Source: Branchiostoma floridae (Eukaryota; Chordata; Leptocardii; Amphioxiformes; Branchiostomatidae). Taken from it: a stretch of DNA of 64,000 nt. Location: assembly GCF_000003815.2 (NCBI RefSeq), contig NC_049984.1:19628624-19692623 (forward strand), given 5' to 3'. The first letter of the stretch is position 1. Each line of letters starts with the position of its first letter. Positions 21,480 to 32,892 of the stretch are shown in pieces. Both the position numbers and the translations under genes were made by a program. The notes beneath the pieces were generated by a model that saw only the letters and a program-made list of their open reading frames with translations, searched no databases and was not told where the DNA came from.

Positions 21480-21841
21480 CCACGTCTCAAATGATTCTTC
21501 TTCTCTCTGGACCGTTGATCACAATACGCTGAAGATCTCGAATGTCCAGACGTTGCACGGTGAGGCGGTTTCTGAGGTTTGTTTTCAGTCTGTTCTGCGT
21601 GGAAAACCCACGCTCAATCTGCCGTATCCATGGGGATGAGGCGTGCTATTTTTGCCAAGGTTAAAATGTTAGGGAAAAATTCTGTTCCGTGGACGCTCTC
21701 CAGTTCCTCACATTGCTCTGAGATCACAAGGCTTATCTGTTCACATCGCGCATTTTCATGTTCCTTAGCAAACTCCTGAAATACTGCATTCACTGCATCC
21801 TTTGCCGCCTCCTCCGTAGCCCTGCCCATGCTAGTATACAA
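21480..21841 (-). pseudogene. hAT transposase C-terminal dimerisation region, copy 1
   Basis: The minus frame ends EFFPNILTLAKIARLIPMDT before a stop, and a one-base shift continues as ERGFSTQNRLKTNLRNRLT. Together these are the C-terminal hAT dimerisation signature (..l..a.ip..s...ERGFS..n.ikt..Rn.l) of ZNF862/KIAA1586-like transposases. Copy 2 is broken at the same place by a different indel. The 78-codon frame just upstream (22023-21790, GAKVIPTSGVWLREAG..) is kept in both copies and is unassigned. Confidence 0.7.
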
Positions 21842-22062
21842 TCACTGACACGTGTGTGTCCCATGATTCTTCCCAATTGGGCATCAGTCGGTGTACCAGG
21901 CGTGCTTTTGATGGTTTGCACTATTGTAATTAGATGCAGTAAGCCTGCCTCGCGGAGCCATACTCCAGATGTGGGAATTACTTTGGCCCCAGGTAGCCAA
22001 TCATTAAGTAGGAACAAAGACACCTAAAACACTCCATAGACGGAAGCAGTCTCTGCCTCCTT

Positions 22063-22377
22063 TCAAGTTTGCTTGAAGGTCCTCCACTTTATCCCGGTAC
22101 TTCTGCTTGTGTCTACATTATAATGATCATGTGCTTTGTCATATAGTAAGTCAATGGTTCTATCATTACATTTCCTTTTTGTTGGGATTTTCTGATTGAT
22201 TTGGAGAATATGAAAAGTAATGCCAGTGACATTAGCAATAGCACAGAAGAAACAATCCAGGGTTGATGATGAGAAGTCTCCATACATCCTATATGCTTCT
22301 AGATCTTCTCTTGACTCTCCTCCAAATTTATAAAAACTGTGACATTCTATCAACTCCTTATTGGCGTCATCTATCAA
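22063..22377 (-). pseudogene. OTU-like half domain, copy 1
   Basis: The frame includes EAYRMYGDFSSSTLDCFFCA, TGITFHILQINQ and KAHDHYNVD. The order YGD...l...A...G..i.il...HYN fits the C-terminal half of OTU-like folds, where the HYN/HYD histidine is catalytic. The N-terminal Asp-Cys half is not adjacent. Copy 2 has a deletion just before the histidine block. Confidence 0.4.
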
Positions 22378-22429
22378 ATGGCGGTAACCACCTATGTAAA
22401 GTACACAGTACTAAGGGTTATGGTACATG

Positions 22430-23010
22430 CATGAGCCGTGCAGTATCCATATTAAGGTATTTCCATGTAATGATATCCCTGCACCACTGCCGGCACCTGC
22501 TCCACCAGCACCTACTTCTCCGGCACCTGCTCCTCCGGGACCAGCACGACGTGTGCTCTTCAGCACCACATTGTAGATCAGACCTGGCTGTCGCTCCAGG
22601 ACGTCTTACAGCATGTCCTTCGCCTCTGCTCGTGTCATGTCGTCTATCAGCCCCCTAGACAAAAAGGAGGCACTTTACTGCCAACATTTGCACCCTGACC
22701 GTTAGGTTGTCTGTTGGAAAATGGTGTGCTGTGTCCAAAACGGTTCGGCATTTAAGGACGGTCTTCACGGCTCTGGTTCGGCCGACTCACTCTACCCATT
22801 TAACGAAGTCTAACTCTGCATTTACAAGATTCAACAGCACAGTCTGCTCATCGTTGAAGATATCAAAACTCTCTTCCTGTGTTATGTATTCGTCGATCTG
22901 TCCCTTCTCCCGTGCCTCTGCGAACTGGAGGATACCTTGCCACATGTTGTAGGGCATTTTGGTCAGGTTTACAGTCCGACAGTGAATGTTGTTCAGCTTT
23001 TTACGCTGTT
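22430..23010 (-). pseudogene. Unrecognised coding exons, Gly-rich, copy 1
   Basis: Read on the minus strand: NNIHCRTVNLTKMPYNMWQG, then QFAEAREKGQIDEYITQEES and VNAELDFVKWVE with a stop at about 22785. After a gap come DMTRAEAKDML (stop) and DVLERQPGLIYNVVLKS followed by a run of Gly-Ala repeats (GAGAGEVGAGGAGAGSGAG). The composition and the copy 2 match support former coding; I cannot name the family. Confidence 0.4.
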
Positions 23011-23923
23011 GGTTTGAATGTTAGTTAAATTTTTAGAATATGTTTATCACACCTATCACAATATCAAATAGAGTTGTACTAGGCAATACTCAGTACCATC
23101 TGCAACTGTTTATGTTTTTCCAAACACTCAGGCAAAAATGTTAGAATTAAAAAATTGATTAAAAGCATACACTAGCTGTATACCGTATACGCATTCATAC
23201 AACTTCACGCCAATTATACTAATGTAACGATATGAACAGAAAGTAAAGCCAATGGTTAAGCCATGAAGCAAGAGGACATTTAATCATTACCGTAAAATTA
23301 GAAGAAGTAAAATTCCACTGGGTCAAGTTGTAGCAGGTAGCTTAACTTGTAGCCTGATAATCAACTTATAACAGCTTCGGAGTCTCTTCTGTTCTGTTAC
23401 TGAGAGGACAGATGAGACTGGGAAAATGGTTTGGGTACCACTCAACTAGCAGATAGATTCATACATATCACAGTCTAAAGTAGCTTGGATACCTGACCAA
23501 ATCTCAACTCACGACAGATATTTTTGAGATCGGGCCGGGGTCTGGTATTTAGGCTTAAGCCTACAGGTATTCAACATTCCAGTAGAAATTCTACTTGTGT
23601 CATACTGTTGTAAAGAAAATCAAATAATGAAGTATATGAAGGTAAGCTGTCCAAATGCAAGATGAAGGCTACTTACCCACCGTCTTTGATCTCATATCAT
23701 TTGTTGTCTGTTTGAACATGCATCAATTGCGATGGAGCCCTCCAAACATTAATGCAGAATATTGTGTAAAAGAGTGCAAAGACATGCCAATGTTTTTTCA
23801 CCTGCCATGACAGTTGTTACAGCTGAAACTGATTCCACTTGTTTTTGCCCAAGTACGAGTGTGGCAAATATTATATGGTTTGCTCTAAATAAAAACCATC
23901 AGGACCCTCTTTTAGAGGTCTGT

Positions 23924-24060
23924 CTACAATGAGCTGTCCAAGAAACACCTGGTCCATTCCCTTTTCATTTTGAAATATTTCCGTGCCTTGGTGCATTTAT
24001 TGCATACAGCTCTGATGATACACATTTCCTTGCAGCCTGGGAACTTGGTGATGGTTGCGG
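23924..24060 (-). CDS. BEN-domain gene, downstream exon
   Basis: Opens after a strong acceptor (TCCTTTTTTTTCAG at 24061) and reads ATITKFPGCKEMCIIRAVCN then KCTKARKYFK to a TAG at 23924. The first two bases complete the codon left open by the upstream exon, and the residues continue the BEN fold (..kFPg...e..I..ai..Kc...R). BEN domains bind DNA and recruit chromatin factors. This is the last coding exon unless more follows by alternative splicing. Confidence 0.65.
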
Positions 24061-24366
24061 CTGAAAAAAAAGGACTTGTTAGCATTACGTTTTAATTAGG
24101 TGGTAATAACTACTGATAAAAAAACTATCAATCGCACAATGCTCAACAATGAGAAAAAAAAATATACCTTGAAAAGCAGCATTTATTTGTATGCTGTTAA
24201 CATAGTTATCACATGCAAGTACATATACAACCCGAAAGGAAAGTGAAAAATTCAACATGACATTGGACGATAAACTTGTAATTTTATATATACATTTGTG
24301 TGTTATCTGAGTGTGTTTAATTGAAGTTATAGCATTGCCTTCTTTGAATTATCAGATACTACTCAC

Positions 24367-24594
24367 AAACGATGGCTGCCATAATGTCCTGGTCTAAAGC
24401 CGCATACTGTCCGGATCCTCGTCCTTTATAATTTGACACCGCCAACACCTCCCTTGTGAAATACACATCCATCAACTTTTTCAAGTATGCTTCAGGACTA
24501 TTTCTCCCAGTCAGTTCCGCATTGAGCAGCGGACTGGGAAAAATGACTACTCCATAGTTCCTGACCCCAGTGGTACGGGTGACTGCACTGTGTT
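24367..24594 (-). CDS. BEN-domain gene, upstream exon
   Basis: A 228-bp exon between acceptor CATTTCTTTTTTCAG and donor GTGAGT, one of the best splice pairs in the window. It encodes VVIFPSPLLNAELTGRNSPE, LKKLMDVYFTREVLAVSNYK and ALDQDIMAAIV, the N-terminal two-thirds of a BEN domain (L...yFt.evLa.s...G.....ALD...m.AIv). It ends one base into a codon, matching the downstream exon exactly. Upstream exons are not found. Whether it belongs to a transposon or a host BEND-like gene is open; the duplicated block next to it ends at 23458, so this exon's partner in copy 2 would lie outside the window. Confidence 0.7.
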
Positions 24595-25269
24595 CTGAAA
24601 AAAGAAATGAAACTTCTACATAAAAATTATGTAGTTGGTTTTGCACATCATTTCCTATCATCACAAGAAGCAGTTTTGATGTAAAATCAGGTCTCATATT
24701 GCACATTGCTTTTTTTTGGCCTATCTAATTTATATGCAGTCGCAGGGGGGGGGGGGGTGTTATCCATAAAGTGTTTCTTACTGTGGTCTTATCTAGTGTA
24801 ATCATTATGGTAGACAGTACATTATTTTAGAACACAAGATTTTCAAGGTAAAACTTTTAATTACCAGAGGGGTCTGAAGTGGGTATTTGAAACTCCTGGT
24901 GGTCTCTGCATTTGTCGTCAGATTGTTGATTTGGTGAAGGGGTGATCGGAAACTGCTGTTAAACTGAGGGGTGGATGTGGATGGTGAAGTGAACTGCAAA
25001 GGGCGATGGACCAGGAGTATTGTTGAAGGAAAGATCAGTTGAGATGGGGGAATGAATAATAAAGACCAGGTTGACGTGGGGGCAAGAGAGGATCGTCATC
25101 GTACATATTGTAGGACTGCAACTGTTCTTCTCCATGCCATGTGGGTTGTACAGGACCCCAGCCTGTGGGTTCTCTATTACCCTGTCCTGTGCGCTGTACA
25201 GGACCCCAGCCCTAATAAAACTCCATTACTGCACTAAGACCATAACCATAACCGCTTAATATTTTTTGA

Positions 25270-25590
25270 AGACAGCGGGTTGTAGGCTTTGGCGTATGTC
25301 AGGTCAAATGTGTCAGTTGTCATTGCGCGGGACAACGCTGCCGCGGGTCTTCTGTCATTTCGAGTCGTGACGTTGTTGACAGAGTCCATGTCCATAACGC
25401 TCTACTTCTGCCAATTCTGGTTGAACAGTTTGAAGTGCAAGTTCCCATGCCAGTGTGGACACGGCATGATCCTGAAAGCCAACTGAAACACCTATATGCA
25501 CTGTCCACAAACTCCATTCTGCGCATTCTGAAGTCAGCGAGCGTATTAAGCGGGTCGACGTTAGGGAGTGACATTTGCGCCATCAAGCAT
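25270..25590 (-). pseudogene. Unrecognised minus-strand coding remnant
   Basis: MSLPNVDPLNTLADFRMRRM and EFVDSAYRCF are followed, one frame over, by FRIMPCPHWHGNLHFKLFNQ and MDMDSVNNVTTRNDRRPAAA. Smooth composition across a one-base shift suggests a frameshifted gene piece. I do not know the family. It lies 3' of the FHLHLN remnant on the same strand. Confidence 0.35.
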
Positions 25591-25837
25591 TCTCCGTGCT
25601 TTGTGCCATTTTCTGGCCGAAAAACTCAAGGACTATTTTGAGCCCATAACATCTATTTTTTATTGTATAATGAGAATTTGGTGGCATGCATGACTGTGCA
25701 ACATACCCTTGGCAGTGTTGGCACTTCTACAGATTATCTGTTATTTTTGTTACATATTCCAAAACACACGACCTCATACCTTCATCAATTGCTTTAGCTT
25801 TAATTTCGATCGCATTACACTTCCTGATTTAGTGAAT

Positions 25838-26370
25838 TCATCTGAAAATCACCGTCTTCTGTGCAAAATGGGGGATGGTTGTTTTGTTTTGGTCCATTTC
25901 ATCTATGATGATGGATAACGCCCCGAGGGGTCTCAGATTGATGAGTATGCCTTCCCCCAGTAGATCTGTCGCCCCCTCTTGTGAACGGCAAATGTCAAAT
26001 GTGCGACTATTATCTTCACAGTCAATGGCTGCGTCTCCTCTTGCCTTGTTCCACCTGTGGACCCCTTCCAGCAGATAAGCCTGGAAGTTGACTGCCCCTG
26101 CTGAGGTGCCAGGGATAAAGTGGTTTAGGTGGAGGTGGAAGCTTTCGAAAGATGTGCTTCTTCCACATCTGAACACAGGTAAAGTGACCCCACTCTTCAT
26201 GATGTTACCCGTAAGGGTGTACAGTTCCAGTCCTGGTGGGTCCTGGATGCACTATACATATTTCCTCTGTTGTGTCCATATCCCGGTCATTTCCGGCTTC
26301 AGGAGGAGAACTCCTAATGTGTCGGTGACTTTGGACAGGGACCGGATAAGGTCTTCTATAAGGTCTTCTG
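25838..26370 (-). pseudogene. Transposon-type protein fragment (FHLHLN/FIPGTS)
   Basis: Minus frame: DTLGVLLLKPEMTGIWTQQR, an in-frame TAG, then DPPGLELYTLTGNIMKSG, VTLPVFRCGRST, SFESFHLHLNHFIPGTSAG and FQAYLLEGVHRWN. I recall a nearly identical order (CIQDPPG..LYt..G...k.gv.LP..RC.RG..S.EsFHlHLnrFIPGTsA) in uncharacterised transposon proteins of fish and cnidarians; the class name is uncertain. The internal stop marks it as decayed. Confidence 0.55.
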
Positions 26371-26599
26371 AACTGTACGTTGCAGCATGAATGTTTATTG
26401 CCTAAATTCAAATTTCACAAGATTCTCAACAAGTGTTCCTTCTGCGATAAAAATTCATCATCTTCCTTGTCCTGAATTGATGTACATGTATTTTCATCAC
26501 ATATTCCATAAAGCGGAAGTTCCCGAAACACGCTAAGTTGGTTTTGGATACTTTCCATCACTGCATGTTACCACGGCCAACTTTCTTGCGATAATACAT

Positions 26600-26830
26600 G
26601 GTTTCAAAACGACTGCAATATCTTTCTAGGTAGGTCTCATGTACTGCCCCGCAGATGGATCAGGGTGAATAAAGTTCACTTTGTACTTTGAATACTTGAC
26701 CAACTTCCCCTGGGTACCAACGCACCTGATCAGAGTACCAAACCCCCACCCAGCCGCCCTTTTCCACCAGATTGTCCGTCAGGTCTTTGAGTTCTCTATG
26801 TGAACTATGATCAGGTCACCATCTTGCAAA
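26600..26830 (-). pseudogene. Tudor/SH3-like module fragment
   Basis: Minus frame GGWVGVWYSDQVRWYPGEVG is followed one frame over by KVNFIHPDPSAGQYMRPT. The WVgVwYd..WYPGeV...vkVnFiHP pattern resembles the small barrel modules found in metazoan transposon proteins, compare 17992-18216. Frameshifted. Confidence 0.45.
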
Positions 26831-27589
26831 CCTCTGTCCCCTTGCTCTCGGTGCTCTTTCTGACCTGGAATCTGGTGACTGCTGGTCAGCTTGTAGTGTC
26901 TTAAGTCAAACATGAATACTATCTAAAGAGAGAGAGCTTAGGAAGATGTGTCTGAATGGAACTGAATCACCTGATGTCCTTTTCATCATCTCCCCGTGTT
27001 GTCCTGTATAAAGGATGGTAAAATATCCCACTTACAGCAGACTTTTTATTTTTAACTTTGCGGGGAAGCCATTCATGCCATGTTTGTAGTGACATCATCA
27101 AAGAAGCTACAACTGTAAGTAGACCAACACCGTTGGATACAGTAATTTGTTAACTTACAACAGAAAAAAATTCTGTTTTGATTCATGTTCGATTGATTGG
27201 CACAAAATACATGTGGGTTCCTTTTATTCAGTAGTCCCTGACTGCAAATAATAAGAAAAAGATGACTTATTATTCAAAGAAGATCCATAAATGTGGTGTG
27301 GCGGACTCGGCACACCATTTGGGCTTCCTACAATGGGAATGGGGTAAAAAGTTCAATTTTGTTGCGGAGAAGACATCCATGAAATGTATAGTAGTATTGT
27401 ATTAAAAGCTATCTAAACCAACAGATTAATTGCTAACTTAATACAAAATTTCTGTTGTGATACAAATTAAATTGATTGATACAGAATACATGATTGTAGG
27501 TTCTATTTCTTTCAGGTAGCTAGTTTAATTAAATATATAACATAGTTTACACACCTGAGTTTATTTTAAAGCAGACATTAATGCAAGAA

Positions 27590-28130
27590 CTGTGCAGCCA
27601 ACTTCCTCCTTTTGAACAGATCGTCCACATATTGTTTCCTTGCATCTTCATAGCTCGGCTCTCTGGAATGAAGTCCGCTTCCCATGCTTGAATGGCCTCC
27701 TTTAATTCACATACTTTCTCAGCTCGCTAAACTGCACAATGGCCTGTTTCTGGATGTACCTGTTTCACATCAAGAAGAGATAAAGTGGTGAATAGGAATT
27801 ATGACCTGTTTACCTGGACCTAATTATACCATTCCAAAAATCCTTAGCCGCCGTTATAAACCAAAAAATGTTGTACATTTCTAACATCCAACAGGTATTC
27901 GCCTGTCCTTATAGTCGTCGCAGTGCAACACGAACAAAGGTCCCTTTGTCCGCCCGCTATCTTGGAAGGCCTGCTCCAGGGACACGGTGAAGAGGAAGTA
28001 TTTCCGGTGGTTAGGGGTTGGTACCCCCCTCTCTGGGATGCGACGTGGACGTGCGACTCGGAGTCTGATGTGCTGCCTGTAGATTCTCCAGAAGCCTTTT
28101 CAGTTCTCTTATCTCTCTTTCATTGTTCAG
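27590..28130 (-). pseudogene. Unrecognised exon-like frames
   Basis: Three smooth minus-strand frames: LNNEREIRELKRLLENLQAA (coiled coil, about 28130-28060), KYFLFTVSLEQAFQDSGRTK then GPLFVLHCDDYKDR (about 27990-27905), and YEDARKQYVDDLFKRRKLAA ending in a stop near 27580. They are probably pieces of one transposon gene with the modules at 25.3-26.8 kb. No family recognised. Confidence 0.3.
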
Positions 28131-28619
28131 GATCCTCAGATGCAATGGGGCTGTTTCATCTGCTACTTAGACATCTGCTACGGTCGGGTGCTTTCTGCTG
28201 GCTACCCGGTCCACTTGTGGGAGTGGCAAAACCTAATACCAGAGCTTCCTTAAAAACAGATAGATATACTACAGATAGATATATTATGTACAGATAGAGC
28301 TAACTGTCAGCCACTCATCGCCATCTTCTGAGGCTGACATACACTGCGTGAGATGGAAGATCAGTATTACTGATCTGTCTCACAGTTTGCTCTTTTATCA
28401 GTCTGTCAGCTCTCTTCCGACAGCTGTCGTTAAGATTATCCTCAATCTTGACCCGTGCACCAATTGTCAGTCTTCATGGAGGATATGGAAAACATACGAC
28501 GCCTTGTGGAAGTCCATGCTTTTCACGGATTCTGCGTTTACATCGTCCTAAATGTTTGAGGCAATCGCATCTACCACTTCCATCATCCCCCACTCTTTTC
28601 TTACTCGCTTTCTCTTCTT

Positions 28620-28918
28620 CCCTTGTTCCGCTACTGCTTGTCTTTTATAGACTTTCTTGTCTTCCGCTCAGCTGTGCATATTCTATTTGCTCTCTTCAGA
28701 GCGTCCTCCAACTCTGCTAGTGTTGCTGTGATGGTTACCTTCAGGTGCAGTCCAGCTGTTCTGTATTTAATGGGCTCACAGCATTCCTGGCACCCAGAGG
28801 CGTTTCCTCCTGGAGGAGGTAAAGCTGATCTTCGCCTCCCCTACCAAGTAGAAGAAGGTTGTCGTGCAGGCCTCTGGGCGGCTTTCCCCGACTAGAGTGT
28901 CCCAGTTGCACCTGAGAT
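28620..28918 (-). pseudogene. Exon-like frame with strong acceptor
   Basis: A very good acceptor (TTTCCATCTTCATCTCAG then GTGCAACTGG) stands near 28910. Downstream frames (QLGHSSRGKPPRGLHDN.., then TLAELEDALKRANRICTAER, a likely helix) are short and shifted against each other. No family recognised. Confidence 0.3.
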
Positions 28919-28969
28919 GAAGATGGAAAGATAGATAAATAAACGTGACGTAAATGTTCTGGCACACTA

Positions 28970-29480
28970 GACAGCGGCCTAAGGAAGCGACCGTCAGGAG
29001 GAACCGGACTGGCTCCTGGCTTGTCTTCAGCTTGATTTTGTCCTATTGAAACCTCCTTGGTCTTACCTTATTTCCTATTGGACACCCAGCATGGCATGCA
29101 GATGAACAAACTCAGTGTATTTGTGGGCCACAAATCAATTTTCAACTTCAAGATGATACGAACTTATGAGTTAAGAGTTTATTAAGTTTATTGTGATACC
29201 CTTTAGCTCATTGCTAATCAATTTCATATCTATCTCCCCAGCGAACTATGTAAAACACGTAAAGAAATGTAACTGTTACGGTCAGGCTAGATTGCCCAGT
29301 TACTGCCCCTAATAACCCCCCCCCCCCCCTAATGCCAGGCATGACTCAAGAGAAACGATGCCAGTTCGAAGTTTTATTCTTCACTCCTTGAAAAACAAAA
29401 ACAAAAACTGATCTTGCCCATTCAATAGCCACAAGCTCTTATATTGATCCTTACAGAATTGACACATCAGGTTGAGAAAA
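28970..29480. other. No gene seen; poly-C run
   Basis: No coding signal. A run of about 14 C at 29321-29334 is the only notable feature. Confidence 0.6.
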
Positions 29481-29490
29481 CGTAACTCTT

Positions 29491-30050
29491 GGACACGCAG
29501 GTCCATGCGCACTACAAACGTTTACGACTCAATTATCGGCTGAGAAGCTACGATCACAGAAAACAACAAAAGAATCATAGCGCGCTACGGGTGTCAAACA
29601 CTGGGACATGATCTGAATATGGCATCACATCACCCTGACACTTCAGTCCTTATGCACACACTTCTATCCTTCTAGGTTACATTTGCCTTCTTCTGATCCT
29701 ATGTATATAGCTATCGTCTCTGATATCGCTCACTAGATAATTGTCTCGTCAAAATAACAAACGGAACGGGCACGCAGGCCCATGCGCACTACACACGCTT
29801 ATTGCTCAACTATACTCAATTACCGGCTGAGAATCAAACTAGAAACGAAAACAACAAAAACGAATTATAGTGCGCTACAGCTGCCCAACACCGGGACAAG
29901 TAGTCTCTACCAGACTCCGGATCGCTGGAAAATCGTAGAAATGGAACAAATAGAGAGGAATATAACCGGCCAGGGAACAGCTCGCGATCCTGGACAAGAG
30001 CCCTGACACTTCAATCGTTATATACGCACATCTGTATTTCCCTCGGTTAC
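29491..30050. repeat. ~277-bp direct duplication
   Basis: CACGCAGGTCCATGCGCACT at 29495 is repeated as CACGCAGGCCCATGCGCACT at 29771. Both copies run on through CGGCTGAGAA, a TAGCGCGCTAC/TAGTGCGCTAC block and CCCTGACACTTCA. The second copy contains a MITE insertion at 29901. Confidence 0.8.
29901..29989. mobile_element. Partial copy of the TAGTCTCTACC MITE
   Basis: Starts TAGTCTCTACCAGACTCCGG and ends GCTCGCGATC, matching the left half of the palindromic element at 42427-42577 but lacking its right inverted end. It is flanked by GGACAAG on both sides, a possible target duplication. The other copy of the surrounding duplication lacks it. Confidence 0.75.
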
Positions 30051-30078
30051 TGGCTTCCCAACTTCACGAGAAGATTTT

Positions 30079-30500
30079 TTAATCTTCCCTACTTCCTTGG
30101 GGTTTCGGGGCAACCCCGAACCCAGTGTCCTTGTTTTCCGCAGTTGAAGCAGGCGTCATCGGGCTGAGGCCCCGGCCGGCCTCTTCCCCTCCCTCGCCTC
30201 GGGGCTGGGTTGTAGTACGGGGTCTGGCGACGCCCCCTGAAGCTGCGGCCCCTTGCTGATGACGTGGGTATGTAACCGCGACCACCACCGCCGCGGACCT
30301 TGTTCTGCAAGTTTACGAACGAGTCGATATCCTTGCCCACTTTCTTTTCCTCTCCGGAGCCGAATTATTGTTTCAGAATCAGCCCAGGAAAGTACCACTC
30401 GTCGCGATGCACCACTCCTGGATGTTTTATCCCCATGCACCGTTGCGGCATCTGATTCGGACAGTAGTTTGGCAGTATGAATGGTTGCCACAAGATTTGC
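30079..30500 (-). pseudogene. Zinc-knuckle Gag-like fragment (DIRS-like?)
   Basis: The minus frame carries an Arg/Gly-rich stretch (SARGRSFRGRR, RRGRGRGRPG) and a single CCHC knuckle, CFNCGKQGHWVRGCP, then PETPRK and a stop. Upstream frames contain SETIIRLRRGKES in another phase, resembling the acidic region before the knuckle in DIRS Gag proteins. Gag binds and packages element RNA. Frameshifts make it inactive. The DIRS assignment is tentative; DIRS RNase H is present elsewhere in the window. Confidence 0.6.
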
Positions 30501-30619
30501 CTTTTTTCTTATATAGAGTTAAGTTCGACATCAAACGTGCCAAGGTCTTTTTAAACACTAAACAACCTGCGGCATCATCTTTGCATACTGCTTCAACTGC
30601 GTCTGACAAGAAATAAGTC

Positions 30620-31250
30620 AGTTATGGTGGATAACATTTGAAACTACTGAAATATTAAAGCTACTGTAAATGAACAAATTTTATCTGGAGATTCCAAATA
30701 ATTCGTATCAACCAGAGGGTTTGTCCATTCTGTCCAGAGACGATCTTCTTCCTCGATTGAGACGAATATCATAATTATATAATACTCTGTGACGTTTTAA
30801 AGGAAAAGTGACAGTTGAAAAAAAGAATCACACAGTAGATCAGACGTATATATGCACATATGAGTATATATTATTGTTACCATTGTCAATGGATATGTAT
30901 CATGTGACCTGTACCTGCCAAGTGGGGCAAAATGTGCAGTAAATGTCTTCACCCTTCATTATTCGCTGTGTTATGATAACGCTGTTTGTGTCAAATGTGA
31001 AAGTCACGAAATGATACAAGTTTGCATTATCTACATATTATCTAAAACCACTCCGTTTTGACAAACCTACCCTGGGAGCCAGCCGGGATCGGGCAGGTTG
31101 GACAGTTTATTCGGTGGCCCAAGCTAGCCAGCCCGCCGATCTCCTATTAGTGCTCCGGGGAGTTTGAGCCGGAGGAGGTCCACCTGCCCTTTTGCCGTGA
31201 GAGGCAAGCGTTTTTTCGTCGCCTCTTAGGAGTACTGGATTCCCATGGTA
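30620..31250. other. No gene seen
   Basis: AT-rich to about 31060, then a GC-richer stretch (31060-31245) with no coding frame or RNA fold that I can support, running up to repeat copy 2. Confidence 0.6.
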
Positions 31251-31251
31251 T

Positions 31252-32655
31252 GACAAACCCTGTGTGAGCCTCGCTACCCCACGCTACCGAATACCCTCCT
31301 CAGACAGGATGTACACAAGTGCCGCCAGAAAGTAGTTCCACACAAGGAAGAAGTATCAATCGAATTTGAGCTCGATTTGAGATTAATGACATTACTTCCT
31401 GCTTTGGTATGATAAGTGCCTAGTAATTAAAAAAATAGCTGTTACCGATTAATTCTTTGCCGCTGGCCAGTCTGACGGCGGATGAATATGTACAGTATTT
31501 CCCGTCGCACAGTCACGAAGCGTCAGTTGGAGAAGGGCAGTGGCGAGAGGTAGGTTTTCCATACGTTTGAGGTTATTTTCTCTTGCAAATTGTCCTCTTA
31601 TTTTCGTTATTATGTAGGAAGAATATTTTCAAAGATTGTGGTTGCCCGTATGTCTATGTTGTCGACTTCTTGGTTAGAAACATCGATAATTTGATTCTTT
31701 ATCCACGCCATGTTGTGTAAGGCAGCGTTTTTGAAAGTGTCTCGCAACCAACACGTCAGGTTTATACTTACCCTCAGGTTTTGTCCCGAACTTCTAGTTT
31801 TTAAAGCTAGCTAGGTTCTAGTACTATGTAGACGATATCTATCTGTTTTTCGACCGCAATTCGTGACAAAATGACACAAGAATTGAAAGTGTAAGGCCGA
31901 CCGCGGCTGACATCTGTGATGGATTATCTTGTTTACGTGTTGGCGGACCGGTCGGTCTACTTTGCAATATTCTCGAACTCGTTGAACATATCACACATAT
32001 TATTTGTGTTTTTAATTGTCTTACTCTTAATGTGTTTTCAATCCATCAAGACGTGTTTATGTTTTTGAAGCGTTTATCGACCATGTGTATCAACTGTCTC
32101 CACTTCTCTGTTGGCTATAAAATACCAACTATTGCCAGAAACTTGAAGACATATCTATCGCGTCAACTGGCAAAAGAAAAATTGTTACACAACTAATCTT
32201 GGTTCCTTATCTTTTATATCCTGTACAGAAGCTCGTGAGATGAGGCGAACGAACATCTATCAACGCAATATACTGGTGCAGACCAGACCATCAACAGAAG
32301 GACACCTCCGATAGAAAAGTGTCACACTCTGGTCGACAAAGCCAATATCTTTCTGAAATGAAGTCAGCACAGATTGCAACATCCGATCATAAAAGGAGGT
32401 TTCCAAAACAATATTTAACTACTATCAAAGGTTACCATTGGTGGCAGATCAAATTGTGACACAACACTGATGAAATTGATGTCTAGTTATTGTGGCAGAA
32501 CATCCAGCTTACTCAGGGTTTGTTAGTCAGGTCTATTGTTACAGCTGTCCAGCCTCTTGGAAACCCAGACTTCGGGGACTGTGCCTCTGGCTCAGTGGGG
32601 GTTGGTTCAGCTTAGTTAGATGGGTGTGTTGGATGTTCAAGTTATAATTTTTTGG
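31252..32655 (+). repeat. Dispersed repeat family, copy 2
   Basis: Same plan as copy 1: ACAAACCCTGTGTGAGCCTC at the left, GGCGAGAG then GTAGGT at 31550, acceptor TATATCCTGTACAG at 32228, and hairpin core 32499-32637 (139 bp; AACATCCAGC / GTTGGATGTT, one mismatch). Right of the core it diverges from copies 1 and 4 but matches copy 3 (TCAAGTTATAATTT). Confidence 0.85.
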
Positions 32656-32892
32656 GAAGTAAACCCCTTCAATCTGTTGTCAGCAGCTGAGGCACAAGAC
32701 CAAGGGTCCCTCAAATGTCCTCAACATATTGTGACATTTTAGAATGACTTATTGAACATTGGCATGTGAGGTAACGATAATGTTGGCAGTTGTTGGAATT
32801 GGTTTTTCTGTTTCCGCGCGATAGTCGAAACGTTCACCCCTCCCGGGTGGGCACCACGGGTACGGTCAGAGCACGACGTGGTCCGGGTGTTC

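Larger units (their letters stand above)
21436..23458. repeat. Large duplication, block C, copy 1
   Basis: Matches 61973-64000 in the same orientation from CTAACCTAATTCAGTATTCG to the window end (CAACTAGCAGATAGA at 23458). Blocks B and C are 175 bp apart in copy 2 but 3.5 kb apart in copy 1. Confidence 0.92.

Noticed and set aside
27923-28297. 124-codon plus-strand ORF
   Set aside because: Opposite to minus-strand frames with better protein-like composition (coiled coil and KYFLFTVSLEQ).
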